From contig JAUIRK010001052.1 of NCBI GenBank assembly GCA_030549495.1, positions 2,914,001-2,978,000 of the forward strand: a stretch of 64,000 bases of DNA. Direction: 5' to 3'. This document shows, piece by piece, positions 44,955 through 56,945 of this stretch. The notes under the pieces are model-generated. The model was not told the origin of the DNA. It ran no database searches and saw only the letters and a program-made list of their open reading frames with translations. The position numbers and the translations under genes are program-made. The DNA comes from Nectonema munidae (taxonomy: Eukaryota > Nematomorpha > Nectonematoida > Nectonematidae). How positions within the stretch are numbered: position 1 is the stretch's first letter; the number at the start of each line of letters is the position of its first letter.

Positions 44955-45366
44955 TTTCCAGGCGTAAACCCCAAATTTGATGACACTTATATAGGTATTT
45001 TTAAATCCTATATGTAAAAACTGAGGGCAGAAATGAAACGAATTTTGATTTGGTATAAAAATATATATTTGATATAAATTTTGAGATAATAATTTTGAAG
45101 ACAAATTTCATACGCAAATTGGATTGACACTTTCAGATATTTTTAAACCTTAAATGCAAAGTCAGAATTCAGAAATGAAACCAGCATTGTAGATTTGGTA
45201 TAAAAAATATATTTCAGGTAAAATTTGAATGAATGCTTTCGGAGACAATTTTTAGAAGTAAACTGCTAATTTGATTGACACTTATAAGTATTTTCAAAAT
45301 CAAAATGCAAATACTGAGTCTAGAAATTAAACCAGCATGGCCGATTTAGTATAAAAAGATACATTC
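44955..45366 (+). repeat. Satellite-bearing TTAA element, copy 3, right part
   Basis: Array B units resume after the CR1 LINE (aaatttgatgacactt, gatttggtataaaaatata, accagcatggccgattta). It breaks off at about 45,366 without the right inverted repeat. Confidence 0.65.
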
Positions 45367-45816
45367 TATGTAACAGGGCTGGTTTCTTCAGTCTTCTTAT
45401 CCAAAATAAGAACCTAAATCGATTGAATTGCCATTTCGATATGAGAAGGGATCATCGCTGACACAGAGATAAACTCGCTAACTATAGTTGAAAAGAAGAT
45501 GTTAATCGAGATCCTTTTTAAATGCTAGCAGTAAGGATGGGGGATTCGCGTCCCAAGTAGAGAATATCGACACGAGGTGAAAAATAACTAAAATCAATTT
45601 TAATCTTATCTCGAAATATTAACGGATTTTTACTTCTGCCATTACTTAATTCTTTTACCCTCTCTCATTGCCAATAACTTCACGTAATTTTTATTAAGAA
45701 AAAATTAAGAACTTTTTAACGCATTCTCATATTTCCATTTTCTACATCAAAATTTGCCGTCTCATTTACATAAAAAAATAAATGTACTTTTACAGAACTT
45801 TGCAAATATTTTCACT
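45367..45816. other. Spacer between repeat copies, nothing recognised
   Basis: It begins cagggctggtttcttcag, which could be a hAT-like tip, but no partner was found. No coding content. Confidence 0.4.
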
Positions 45817-45899
45817 TTAACCCTATTAGTGCTGGGCAAAATTTGTCCGCTCAAGTGCTGGGGGGCGTAAAGTGCCCCCCCCACCCTATTTTTCTCAGA

Positions 45900-46760
45900 T
45901 ATTAATAAGTTTTTATAAATATTTTTAATGTTACATATATATTTCAACTATGCTGAATTCAGTGGTGATGTCCATTTTTTATCAAAATCAATCAAACCTA
46001 TCAAAAAATTGATTTATATTTGACAGCTCATCTCAAAAAGGAACTTTTTATCTAAATAAGTATAAAGTTTTTTACACATGTATACCCATTTTCAAATATG
46101 CTGAATTCAGTGGTGATATTCATTTTTTATGAAAATCAATCAAAGCTGTCAAAAAATTGATCTAAATGTGACAGCTCATCTCAAAAAGGAACTTTTTATC
46201 TAAATAAGTATATAAAGTTTTTTACACGTGTATACCCATTTTCAAATATGCTGAATTCAGTGGTGATATTCATTTTTTATGAAAATCAATCAAAGCTGTC
46301 AAAAAATTGATCTAAATGTGACAGCTCATCTCAAAAAGGAACTTTTTATCTAAATAAGTATATAAAGTTTTTTACACGTGTATACCCATTTTCAAATATG
46401 CTGAATTCAGTGGTGATATTCATTTTTTATGAAAATCATTCAAACCTGTCAAAAAAGTGATTTACATATGACAGCTCATCTCAAAAAAGAAACTTATTAT
46501 CTAAATAATTATATAATGTTTTTTACACATATACACCCATTTTCAAGCATGCTGAATTCAGCGGTGATATTCATTTTTTTTTTATAAAAATCAATTAAAG
46601 TTATCAAAGCATTGATTTATATATGACAGCTCATCTTAAAAAGAAACTTTTTATCTAAGTAATAATATAAAGTTTTTACACATATATACCCATTTTTAAG
46701 CATGCGTAATTCAGTGGTGATATTTATTTTTTTTTATAAAAATCAATCAAAACTGTCAAA
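45900..46760 (+). repeat. Array A: tandem units of about 150 bp
   Basis: The landmark ctgaattcagtggtgat recurs at 45,953, 46,101, 46,251, 46,401, 46,552 and about 46,704. Each unit holds tatacccattttcaa, tcaaacctgtcaaaaa, gacagctcatctcaaaaag and tttttatctaaataa. Units 46,101-46,250 and 46,251-46,400 are identical by eye. More degenerate units continue to about 47,100. Confidence 0.9.
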
Positions 46761-48199
46761 ACATTGATTTATCCCAAAAAGAAAGGATCAGGCACGGTTT
46801 TTTGAATTAGAGAATTACGTTTAATAGAAAGTATAGGTAAGTGATGAAGTTTACCGTGTATGGCATTTTACACACATATACGCATTTTCAAGTAGGCTGT
46901 GTTTACTGGTTATATTCCTTTTTTTTATAAATATTAGTCAAACCTGACAAAATAATTTAAATATGACAGCCCATGTCAAAATTAAAATTTTTATTCTTTT
47001 AAAGTTTTTTATACATTTCAAGTATGCAGAATTTAATGGTGATGTTCATTTCTTATGAAATCAATAAAACCTGTCAAAAAATCGATTAAACCTGTAAATC
47101 AATGTCAAATATATATAAACATAAAAATAACTTCTACTTGCAGTATTTCTCTGGTAATTATTTTCTTAATTTATTTAATAAACCAACTTTAGGTGTTTAA
47201 TTCACTCAAAATATTTCATTCTACCGTAACTTATGTAACTCGATAGGACCTCCATCTTTTTGGCTACAAATTCGTTATGGGCTCATAGTCTCTACGTCAT
47301 ATTATAATTTATAGTATGTAATTTTGCTATTCATTCCATGATGATCCTTTCTTGGTAGCTCTTTTTCATTAGAAATTTTTATTCTTCAATGTGTGTTCGA
47401 AAATTTTTTTATAAGGATAAAATTACTTTTTTCCTCTCTCAAAGCATTCTGATTAAAGAATCTTCTTGATGATCTTAGACTTTTTTTATCAGTATCGTGT
47501 GTTTTATTATCAGGCTTGAATATTTGTCAACCAATCTTATTTCAAAGGATTTTTTTGATGAATCATTCGTGATGTTCATTGTTCAATTAAAAAAAGTTGT
47601 CAACGTTCTTCATCTAAAAAATTATCTCTTTGACACAAAAGGAAAAAGATGGACAAATTCAATTTAAATTAAAAATATCTTGATAGTGACTAAATTCTCA
47701 CATATTGGCATTTGTGCCATTTTTGATAAATCTGACCTATTCTAAATTTTCAGATTTCCTACCCATCTTAGCTAAATGTTAACTGTAATCCTAAATGATA
47801 AGCTATAGATTTAAATATTTTTCATTTGTAAAAGAGGAACTTCTTTTTCACAGTCAAAATCTTTTTGCATCTAATATTATATAATTAAACCACTTCCTAG
47901 TTTATTAGAACATTGTAGATCTTCCATTTAGTCAAGATACTTATTTTTTTTTAATTATTTGTTTTGATCACATGTTCTCTTTTCAATTAGTTTTCAACTT
48001 GGTTCCTTCTCTCATACAAATTTTCAAAAGATTTTATAATACGTTTTATTTTTTTAATAAATATTTCATACTCAAGATGATTGTAGAAAGTATTTTAAGC
48101 CAAAATATACAAAAAAAAAGTATATTTTTACTATATATCTAATATGCAGCAGTTTTTTGAAAATTTTTTACAGAACTGATTTTCAGGCATACATTACTA

Positions 48200-49150
48200 A
48201 TTCAATTGCAACTTCGAGATATTTTTTAACCGTATTATCCAAAATCCAGTACAGAAATAAAATAAGCATAGTCGATTTGGTATAAAACAGATATTTTATT
48301 TTTTTTTAAATATTTTTGAAGACAGTATCTAGAAGTAAACAGCAAATCTGATTCAAGCTTCCAGATATTTTAAAAACATAAATGCCAAAACTGAGTCCAA
48401 AAATGAAACCAGCATCTTCCATTTGGCATAAAAACAGATATTTTATTTAAATTTCAAAAATATTTCTGTAGACATTATACGTAAATCGAAAATTTGATTG
48501 TCACTTTCAGACATTTAAAACATCTAATTGCAAAAAATGATTTCAGAAATAAAAATTATCACGGTCGAATTGGTTTAAAAACATATATTTCATATAAAAT
48601 TAGATAGAATATTTTGGGATATAGTTTTCAGACATAAACCGCAAATTTGATTGACACTTACAGTAAAACCTCTAAATGCGAAAACTGTGTTCAGAAATGA
48701 AATCACCATGATCTATTTGCTATAAAAACAAATTTTAGAACTAAACGCAAATTTAATTGATACGTATATATATTTTCAAATTCAAACTGGAAAAATTGAG
48801 TCCATAAATGAAACTAGCATGGTTGATTTGGTATAAAAACATATATTTAATTGTAAAATTTGAATGAATGTTTTTGGAGACAATTTTTAGAAGTAAACCG
48901 CAAATTTGATTAACACTTATATGTATTTTCACATCCTAAACGTAAAAAATAAGTCCAGAAATGAAAACAGCATGATTTATTTGGTATAAAAACATATATT
49001 TCAAGAGAATATTTTTGGAGACAATTTTCAGAAGTAAACCGCAAATTTGATTAATACTTATAAGTATTTTCACATCCTAAATGTAAAAAATGAGTCCAGA
49101 AATGAAAACAGCATGACCGATTTAGTATAAAAACATATATTTTATCCAAA
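48200..49150 (+). repeat. Array B: tandem units of about 145-155 bp
   Basis: The landmark gatttggtataaaaacata recurs at about 48,274, 48,420, 48,566, 48,714, 48,824, 48,979 and 49,120. Each unit also holds aagtaaaccgcaaatttgat, ttgacactt and gagtccagaaatgaaa. The units are more diverged than in array A. Confidence 0.88.
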
Positions 49151-49553
49151 ATTCGAAGGTATATTTTATTAGGTATATTTTTGATCAATCAAAATTTTGA
49201 TTGACATTTTCTAGAAAGTAGCCTTGATTATTGAAAAAATTAAATATATAAAGTGTTATGTTCCAAACTGTATATTATAAATTTTCAGGGTATTATATAA
49301 TATAGATCCTAAGTTATAAGGTTAAGTACAGATAATGTCAAAATTTTGCTGAAAAATTTTAACTTTTTATTTTGATTGACAGTTTTAGACATGAAGGGGT
49401 CATTCAACTACCATGAAAATGGTTTCAAAAGATGCAGCTAGCGATTTTAGGAAAAGTCACAAAATTTGAAGGGATATGATTCAGCCAATTTTTTACAATT
49501 AATTTTTTAGTGAAGTGGGGGCGTTTTACGCCCCCCAGCACTAATAGGGTTAA

Positions 49554-50770
49554 TAGTTATATAATTTAGGAAAAGTGAATCTTGAAAAAAATTGGAGCTA
49601 AGTTAAAGGTCTCCCATACTATTATACAAAAAAGGTCCTGTATCATACACCTCATTTAATAAAATGGATATCCTTGTTGATCATAATTTGAGATAAAGCA
49701 AAAACAAAAAATCAAATTAATTTTAAAAGTGATTCAATTTTGAAGATTGAAATATGATCGAAAATATAAGATATAAACGAGCTCTTGAGTCTTGACAATA
49801 CATTTTGAAGATTATTATTGACATTTCATAACATGAATATATAATAATAATAAATGTCTGAGAGTGTAAAAAGTGAACTTGACGACTAAACGATTAGTAA
49901 ACTACGTTTTAGAATAGAAAATATGTTAAAAAGAAGAAATATGGTTGTTTCAAATCCCTTAAAACTATAGAAAGGAGAAAAGAAGAAGAATCTATAAATG
50001 TAGTACAAAAAATATCAAATGTTATCCAGGATAAAGTTAAATGTTTATAAAGAACGAGATGAGGTCAAAACGTTGAGAACAAATAGTCTAGAAGCATGAA
50101 AATTCCTTTCAGATTTATTAATTATATTAGTCAGTGTATGTGGATAACTTTAGTTGTCTTTTTTGTATTGTGTGAATTTTTACAAAATGCAACAAAAATA
50201 CCACAAGAGTTACCAAATTGATCATCTTTATAAAGATTTTATCTTTTTTATTTTGCGAAACATTTTGTTTACTGTTGAAGTATTTTTTATTTAGTTCAGT
50301 TAATTTTTTATTAGAGGCATGAACTTTAAGAAATCTGTGTTAATGGGTGAGTGATTAAGTCTGTCCATATTTTAGCAATTCCCTCACAATTACAATTATA
50401 TCGTATGAAACCTGCCTCCCAGGATGATTGCAAGAAGTTCCGTGCGGTAAATATGGAGTTTTATTGGTAAAGAAAGGCTTATTAAATAGCCATCGCTGTC
50501 ACAAATGGCAACTTGAGTAGGAATGGCTTTGATCAATATGTTTTTACTGTACAAGCGAAATGATTAGAGATGTATTATCCCAAACAATTTTCATCGTTTT
50601 AAAATTAACTACCCATCTATTCAGGGCATTATTTACTCTTAAGAACTTCTTGTGTATGTTGGGGACCGTAGGAATGTAGTAATCTATAAAATCAATAGCT
50701 TTTTGTCGGGCACTACGGGAAAATGATTAGGGCTAGAAGCTGAAAGAACGAAAACTTTGCCTTATTATTG
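49554..50770. other. AT-rich spacer, no gene recognised
   Basis: No open frame of note on either strand. It lies between two copies of the satellite-bearing element. Confidence 0.5.
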
Positions 50771-51295
50771 GCTGGGCTAAATTTGTCCGCTCAAGTGCGG
50801 GTGGCGTAAAGTGCCCCCCCCCTATTTTTCTCAGATATAAATAAGTTTTTATAAATATTTCTAATGTTACATATATATATTAACTATGCTGAATTCAGTG
50901 GTGATGTCTTTTTAATGAAAATCAATCAAACCTGTCAAAAAATTGATTTTTATATGACAGCTCATCTCAAAAAAGAAACTTTTTATCTAAATAATTATAT
51001 AAAGTTTTTTTTACACATATGTACCAATTTTTAAGTATGCTGAATTTAGTGGTGATATTCATTTTTATGAAAATCAATCAAACCTGTCAAAAAATTTATT
51101 TATATATGACAGCTCTTCCCAAAAAGAAAATTTTATCTAAGTAATAAGGTTTTTTACACATATATATACCCATTTTCAAGCATGTTGAATTCAGTGGTGA
51201 TATTCATTTTTTTATAGAAATCAATTAAACCTGTCAAAAATTGATTTAAATGTGACTACTCATCTCAAAAAGAAACTTTTTATCTAAATAATTCC
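50771..51295 (+). repeat. Satellite-bearing TTAA element, copy 4 (left end fragment)
   Basis: It starts with gctgggctaaatttgtccgc and tcaagtgcgggtggcgtaaa, which matches the left end of the complete element except for its outermost bases. Three array A units follow. It is cut off at 51,295 by the Jockey-like LINE. Confidence 0.7.
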
Positions 51296-52195
51296 CTTGA
51301 GAATCCACAAATTGTCAAAATACATATTAAGTGAATCCAACTAAATTATCACATTTAAACAATCCTAGTTTACGCAATGTTTCAAATAATGTCATTCTTT
51401 TGGCTATAAAATTAAGCTCATTGGACCATACATTTGTAACCCTCTTAGAATTCTTTTTAACAGATGTATTGGAAATGGTACTTTTCCCAATTCTTTAAAA
51501 ATCTCAAAAATAATCCCTGTCTATAAAAAAAGTAAAAGAACGATATTTCAAACTATAGGCCTATTTCAGTAGTCCCTATTTTATCGAAAATTTTTGAAAG
51601 AATAATTTACAATAGATTTTACTATTTTTTTGAATGTAGCTATATTTTTTCTGATTCACAATTTGGTTTTCACACTTTTTACTCGACTGAAAGATTGCAC
51701 ACAATTTTTATTAAAGATGTGATTAGTTCTTGGTCAAAATGCGAACAATGTATAGCAATTTTTTTTATTTAAAAAATGCCTTTCATTCATTGTCAATTAG
51801 CTTGTTAAGTAGTAAACTTTTAACATATTTTGATTTTAAAACAGTCAATTTTGTAAATTCGTTTTTATCATATAGGAAATCATATGTTCATGTCAATAAT
51901 GTTGACTCTTCTATCAAGTTTGATTCAAATATAGGAGTACCTCAGGGGTTGGTTCTTAGTCCTCTTATATCAATGAGATTTTAGATCATGTTACAAGTGA
52001 AACTGTTTCATGTTTTACATATGGTGATGACATCACTTTATTGTTCAAAGGGATTGGTTTCTTGATTTTCTTAAAATTAATGAAATTTTGGATATGTTTA
52101 ATACTAAATTAGCTTCGCATAATCTTTTGATAAACATTTTGAAAACTAAAGCAATGTATTTTACTAACAGAAAAAAAGTATTCAAAAGTAAGATA

Positions 52196-53905
52196 AGACG
52201 CAAAACATTCTAAGCACAAACCAACATCACATTTCAGGCACTGTGTTCTTCCAGATGAAGTGCAATTTTCTCCTGCGCATCTTCTTCGTTTTTTATTTGG
52301 CACTTGAACAACGAAGTGATCAACTCTGTCATATCTAATAGCGTTTATCACTCTGCTTTGCGTTTTTAAGCCGCTTGGTCTTCCTTTTCTTTGGGAGCAT
52401 TTTTGAAACATGTCAAATAGGTTTGAGCTATTTGTCTTCCAAAGTTAAGTTGTGAAATATTTTCGCCGTTTTTTCTCATCAAAATCCATGCATTGTTGTA
52501 CTAACATCAATTAACCATGTAAATATTGGCCACCACCATTTTTTCCCTCTTATCCCAATTCTGTATAAAGCAACGTTTTCATCCATTCGATCCGTACCTC
52601 CCATTTTTTTATTATATTCTGAAATCATCTTTGGAATCAATACTTGTATTCTTTTTTTTATTATCTCTTTTTGAATATCGACTAACAGTGGAAACTGGGT
52701 TTACACCATGAATAGTCGAAGCTATTGAAACTACAGAATTATCCATCCATTTCAAAATCATGATTTCACCATTGCATTTATATTCGTAATATCCTCTTTG
52801 TTTTTTCTTCATTTCTTTAAAATCAAGTAATTTACAATTTTTAGGAATCCTATATCTTCGAATTGTTCCGGTACCTTCATACCCCATTTCTTTCAAACAA
52901 TTTAACGAATTTATACTTGTAAATAAGTTGTCGAAGTAAAAATGGTAAGGAAGATTTCTAATTTTATCAGGAAACTCTTCAACCATCAATATGAGTGGCG
53001 ATGCAGACTTTCCAACATTGCTTCTACTAGATTCCGTTTTGGAGTTTGAGCCTTGATAAAAGTCACAATTAACCAGATACCCACTATCCTGATTTAAACT
53101 GCATACTTTATAACCAAATCGAATAGCCTTTCCACGAATGAATTGTTTGCATCCGTGACGGCCATAATACTCAATCATACTTTCATCGTAAGACAAATCA
53201 GCAGTCGGCTTCAAATTTAAAATAAATTTTTTTTGAGCATACTAGCGAAAGGTCTAACTTTGCTGAACTTATCGTTTTTATCAAGTTTAGAATTGCCGCT
53301 ACAATGAACTGCCTGCATAATTTGAATAAATCGATCTCTTCGCATTGACTCATATATCATATTATTTCTCATGTCATTAGCATTATCCCAGAAAAAACGT
53401 CTGCCTGGAAGAGAGTTATATCCCGAAACTATCAAAATCCCAATAAAGCATCTTAGTTCATCTAGTTCAACAAAGGTATTTAGGGATTTAGAAACAGAGT
53501 AAAAGTTGCTTTGCTCAACAAGATAAGTTAAAACTTCTTCATCTAAAAACTTTTCGAAAAAATCTACAGGTGTATTACTTTGAACTTCCTCCATGTCCAG
53601 ATTTGGAAAATGTATAATTTCCTCGTCATTGAAATCCCTTTTTGTCCAATCACCTGGTCTACATGACAAAAAAATACCTTCATCTCGTTCTAGTTTAGGA
53701 CCAATGTTATTTTTATCAGAAACATCGCAGTAAGCTCTAAGTTGCCGCCCTGTAAGATTCTCTATTTTGCCTCCGTCGTCTTCTTCAGCTGAATTCTAAT
53801 CAGTATCAAGATTAAATTCAGGAGGTTCAATATAAAAGGAATTAATATTTAAATCTTCGTTGACAATTAAATCTGTCAACTCGTTGAGACAAAATCTAAA
53901 ATAAA
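52196..53905 (-). pseudogene. piggyBac transposase (frameshifted)
   Basis: Minus strand. The acidic N-terminal part is at about 53,905-53,670, with a stop. DDE_Tnp_1_7 domain: WTKRDFNDEEIIHFPN, ELRCFIGILIVSGYN and FFWDNANDMRNNMIYESMRR at 53,669-53,220. The three catalytic Asp are in LSYDESMIEYYGRHG, YFYFDNLFTSINSL-like (HFYFDNLFTSINSLNCLKE) and LKWMDNSVVSIAST at 53,214-52,730. Then YNKKMGGTDRMDENVALYRI and WWWPIFTWLIDVS. The C-terminal cysteine-rich zinc domain CAGENCTSSGRTQCLKCDVG, then CLECF, is near 52,280-52,205. Frameshifts at a poly-A run near 53,215 and near 52,620 plus a few stops inactivate it. Confidence 0.88.
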
Positions 53906-53930
53906 AATATATCTGACTAGACAAAAGCCT

Positions 53931-54303
53931 AGCGTTACCATATGGTAACGATAGCAAAAAACTAAAATAAAAAAAATCCTGAAAGTTTTATTTTTATATT
54001 TTTGTTCTAAATATAATACTAAAAGTTCTTTTTTTTGTTTCAAAAAACTTTTTTTTTATTTTAGTTTTTTGCACAGAAAAATTCAAAAAATCAAACACAT
54101 ACTTTTTTTCTGAGGCCATTTCAAAATTCTAGATATTTTATTGACTAAAAAATAAGTTCAAAAAATAAAAAATTACAGAAAAATAAAAAAATAAGTGAAA
54201 TAAATAGTAAAAAACACCATAAAAATAAAAAAAAAGAAAAAAAACTTTTTTAAATCATCAAAAAAACAATGGGTTTTATGCGTTACCAAATGGTAACGCT
54301 AGG
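53931..54303. repeat. Inverted-repeat pair CCTAGCGTTACCATATGGTAACG
   Basis: The motif CCTAGCGTTACCATATGGTA (continuing to 53,953) is mirrored by CGTTACCAAATGGTAACGCT... at 54,281-54,303. Each arm is itself a near-palindrome. Between them is about 330 bp of A/T-rich non-coding DNA. It is either the 5' end of the piggyBac element with an internal repeat or a separate small MITE. Confidence 0.6.
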
Positions 54304-54787
54304 TCAAAAAGGGTAATAAACGGAATAAACATAGAATTTGTAGAATCTTTCAATTTTTTAGGCGTTGTCATAGACAATAAACTTGAGTGGAAGGCTCATA
54401 TCGATAATCTCTCTATCCGAATGAATGCATTGCTCTCACTATTTCGAGGAACTAAGTTTTTACCATTTAGAGCTAAATCTACGTTGTATAAAGCGCTAGT
54501 AGAACCACTGTTAAGGTATTCAATAGTAAATTGGAGACATTGTAACCTCAAATACATAACAATAATACAAAAAAGAATAATTCGCTGTATTTTCGTGTTA
54601 CGCTATAACGCACATGCTAATGATAAGTTCAAAGAGTTAGAGTGTTTGAAGACAGAAGATCTATATAAATTCGAAGTCATTAAACTAGCTTTCAAATTTT
54701 TCTCTGTAGAAGTTCCATTATCTTTCAATAATTTTTTCATATTTTCAAGTAGCTTCAACCATTACGAGACTAGACATCATTTAGCTT

Positions 54788-56945
54788 AGGGTGAACAGAC
54801 GTTCGGAAAAAGCCGGATTTATCCGGATTTTTTCGAGAAAAAATAATTCTGTCCGGTTATTTTTTGATCTTTAAAATGTCCGGATATTTAATTTTTTCAA
54901 TTTGTTCCAATCTGAAAATAAAATGTCGTATATTCTTCTTTTTTAACAAGTTTCTGATGCCCAAAAGAAAGTGTATTTTTAATCAAAGTCTTGCAAAAAA
55001 GTACGGATTTTTGAAAGAAGGAAAAAATAAAAGTGAAGTAGAATGTTTATTGTGTCAAAACTCAACATTTATTTCAATCAGCAACAAGGGGGCTGGTGAC
55101 ATAGAAAAGCACATCAACACAGTTAAACACCAAAGCGCATTACAAAGTTCAAGTACTCAAATCAAAATGACAGATTATATTGATAAAAATAATAAAATAC
55201 AAAATTTAAGATGCGCGGCTGAAGGAGCTTTGGTTTATCATTGTGTTAAACATGGAAGTAGCTTTAGAAATATGGAATGCATTTCTTTATTGATGAAGCA
55301 ACTTTTTAAAGATTCCGAGATGGCTAAAAGTATAGCCTGCTCTAGAACAAAAACATCTGCCATCATTAACAAAGTTTTTGCTCCTCATATTTTAAAAGTT
55401 AGTTTGAATGCTATAATGAGAGAAGAAATATTGTTTTATGGAATATCTGTCGATATCAGCAATCATTATTCTTTAAAAGTTGTTCCATTGGTTGTTCAAT
55501 ACATTGACTGGAAATGAGAAGGTATTGTATCAAAAGTAATTGAAATACAAAATTTTCCAAATGAAAAGGCTGAAACATTATTCAATTATATTGTTGATAC
55601 ACTAGAAAAATTCGGTATTAATAGAAAATGTATTTCTTTTACTGCCGATAACTGCAATACAATGTTCGGAGGAAAAGATAATAAAGGCCAAAATAATGTT
55701 TTTTTCAAGTTACAAAGATATCTTAGTAATTTTAATCAAGTTTCTTTTGGATGCCTAGCGCATGTTTTATTAAACAATCCTATTCATAAAGCTATAGATA
55801 CCTTAGAAATTGATATTGAATTAGTTGTAACAAAGTTGTTTTATTACTTTCATACATACACTGTAAGAACTGAAAACCTAAAAGATTTTTGTTCATTTGT
55901 AAACTTGAAGTTCAAAAACATTCTCTCCTTCAGTAAAACAAGATGGCTTTCTTTGTTTCCAGCTATTGAAAGAATTTTGGATTTGTTTGAAGCTTTGAAG
56001 TCTTATTTTCAATCTCAAAACAATGCTCCCACTGCTTTAAAAAATTTTTTTGAGCATCCTTTCAGCGAAATTTATTTGAAACTGGTTTGTTCTTTAGCAT
56101 ACTTATTTCATACTTCCATTGCTAAAATAGAAAAATCTACTAATACTGTTGTTGACAACTATGAAATTTTCACTGCAGTTTTAGAATCTTTGGAGAAACG
56201 TTTAAATGAAAACTTTTTACCTTCAGAACTTAAAGTTTTGGTGGAAAAAAAGCCTGAAGAGGGCTACGAAACTTCATATAAAAATTTCAAAAGGATGTTA
56301 AAAAATTTTATGCTGAAGGCGTTTCTTACTTGGAGTCATGGCTGTCTTCGCTCAAAAAGTTTGCAGTTTTTCGATGGATGACTCTTAAGAAAAACATACT
56401 ATGGGAAGATATTTCAAAATCGTTAAAATTTTTGGACCAAAACAACATCAAAGTTGATGATGCCAAGCTATTTGACGAATATGTATTATTAACCAAATTT
56501 TTGAATGAAGAAATAAAAAACCGGAGTTTTTGTCTTTATCAACTAATGAAAAATGGTTAAAGTTTTTCAAGAAACATCAAATACAAGAAAATTTTTCCGA
56601 ACTTTCAATAATTGTTCAATATGTTTTTTCAATTCAAGCCCATAGTTCAAATCTGGAAAGAATTTTTTCAATGATGGAGCACCAATGGACCGATAAGAGA
56701 AATAATTTATCAATTGAAACTATAAGAAGTCTTCTTAATTATAATTTCAAAAAGTTAACTTGTGCTGAGTTTTATAGGTATCTTCTGAAGAATCAAGACC
56801 TTTTAAAAAGTATATCTTCTTCAGACAAGTATTGATTTTCTCTGCAAAATAAATTTTTTTTAATTTGCCTACTTTAGCATGTCCGGATTTTTTCGTTGAA
56901 AATATTTTTATGTCCTCTTTTTTCTTTTTTTCATCTGGTAACCCT
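54788..56945 (+). mobile_element. hAT DNA transposon, second copy type, three breaks
   Basis: The tips AGGGTGAACAGACG and CATCTGGTAACCCT are imperfect inverted repeats; subterminal tccggat motifs occur on both sides. The flanks TTTAGCTT (54,780-54,787) and ACGAGCTT (56,946-56,953) share five of eight bases, a decayed target duplication. It sits in the Jockey-like LINE, whose reading resumes afterwards. It is a different hAT family from the 27-29 kb copy. Confidence 0.75.
54957..56835 (+). pseudogene. hAT transposase, broken
   Basis: The likely start MPKRKCIFNQSLAKKYGF is at 54,957. BED-like finger ECLLCQNSTFISISNKG, then EKHINTVKH. Catalytic region: first Asp in YGISVDISNHYS, second in FTADNCNTMFGG, RW in FSKTRWLSLFPAI. 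C-terminal dimerisation block SSNLERIFSMMEHQW, then TDKRNNLSIETIRSLL. An in-frame TGA at 55,515-55,517 and two frameshifts (about 56,340-56,380 and about 56,535-56,560) break it. About 620 residues in all. Confidence 0.85.

Larger units (their letters stand above)
45821..49549 (+). mobile_element. Complete 3.7-kb non-autonomous piggyBac-like element carrying two satellite arrays
   Basis: TTAA lies at both edges (45,817-45,820 and 49,550-49,553). The perfect 16-bp inverted repeats are CCCTATTAGTGCTGGG. Next to the tips are hairpin-like ggggggcgtaaagtgcccc and gggggcgttttacgcccc. TTAA targets and a CCCT start are piggyBac hallmarks (Kolobok also uses TTAA). Inside: array A of about 150-bp units (45,900-47,100), a core of about 1 kb shared by all copies (47,110-48,100), array B of about 145-155-bp units (48,200-49,150) and a unique tail (49,150-49,549). 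No transposase; the short ORFs in the core are not conserved between copies as protein. Confidence 0.75.
52190..54303 (-). mobile_element. piggyBac DNA transposon with broken transposase gene
   Basis: It is inserted in the Jockey-like LINE: the LINE frame stops near 52,187 and resumes about 54,304. It carries a piggyBac transposase on the minus strand (separate entry). On the right it has the palindromic tip CCTAGCGTTACCATTTGGTAACG (as read from 54,303 inwards), repeated in inverted orientation at 53,931. No matching tip is found on the left, and no TTAA flanks either side, so the left end is probably deleted. Confidence 0.7.

Noticed and set aside
45900-49150. Regularly spaced repeats that could suggest a CRISPR-like array
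   Set aside because: The units are about 150 bp, contiguous without unique spacers, diverged, and lie in a eukaryotic transposon. They are satellites.
50771-51295. Left end of copy 4 as an intact TTAA element
   Set aside because: The outer CCCTATTA and TTAA are not present and the right part is missing, so it is a fragment.
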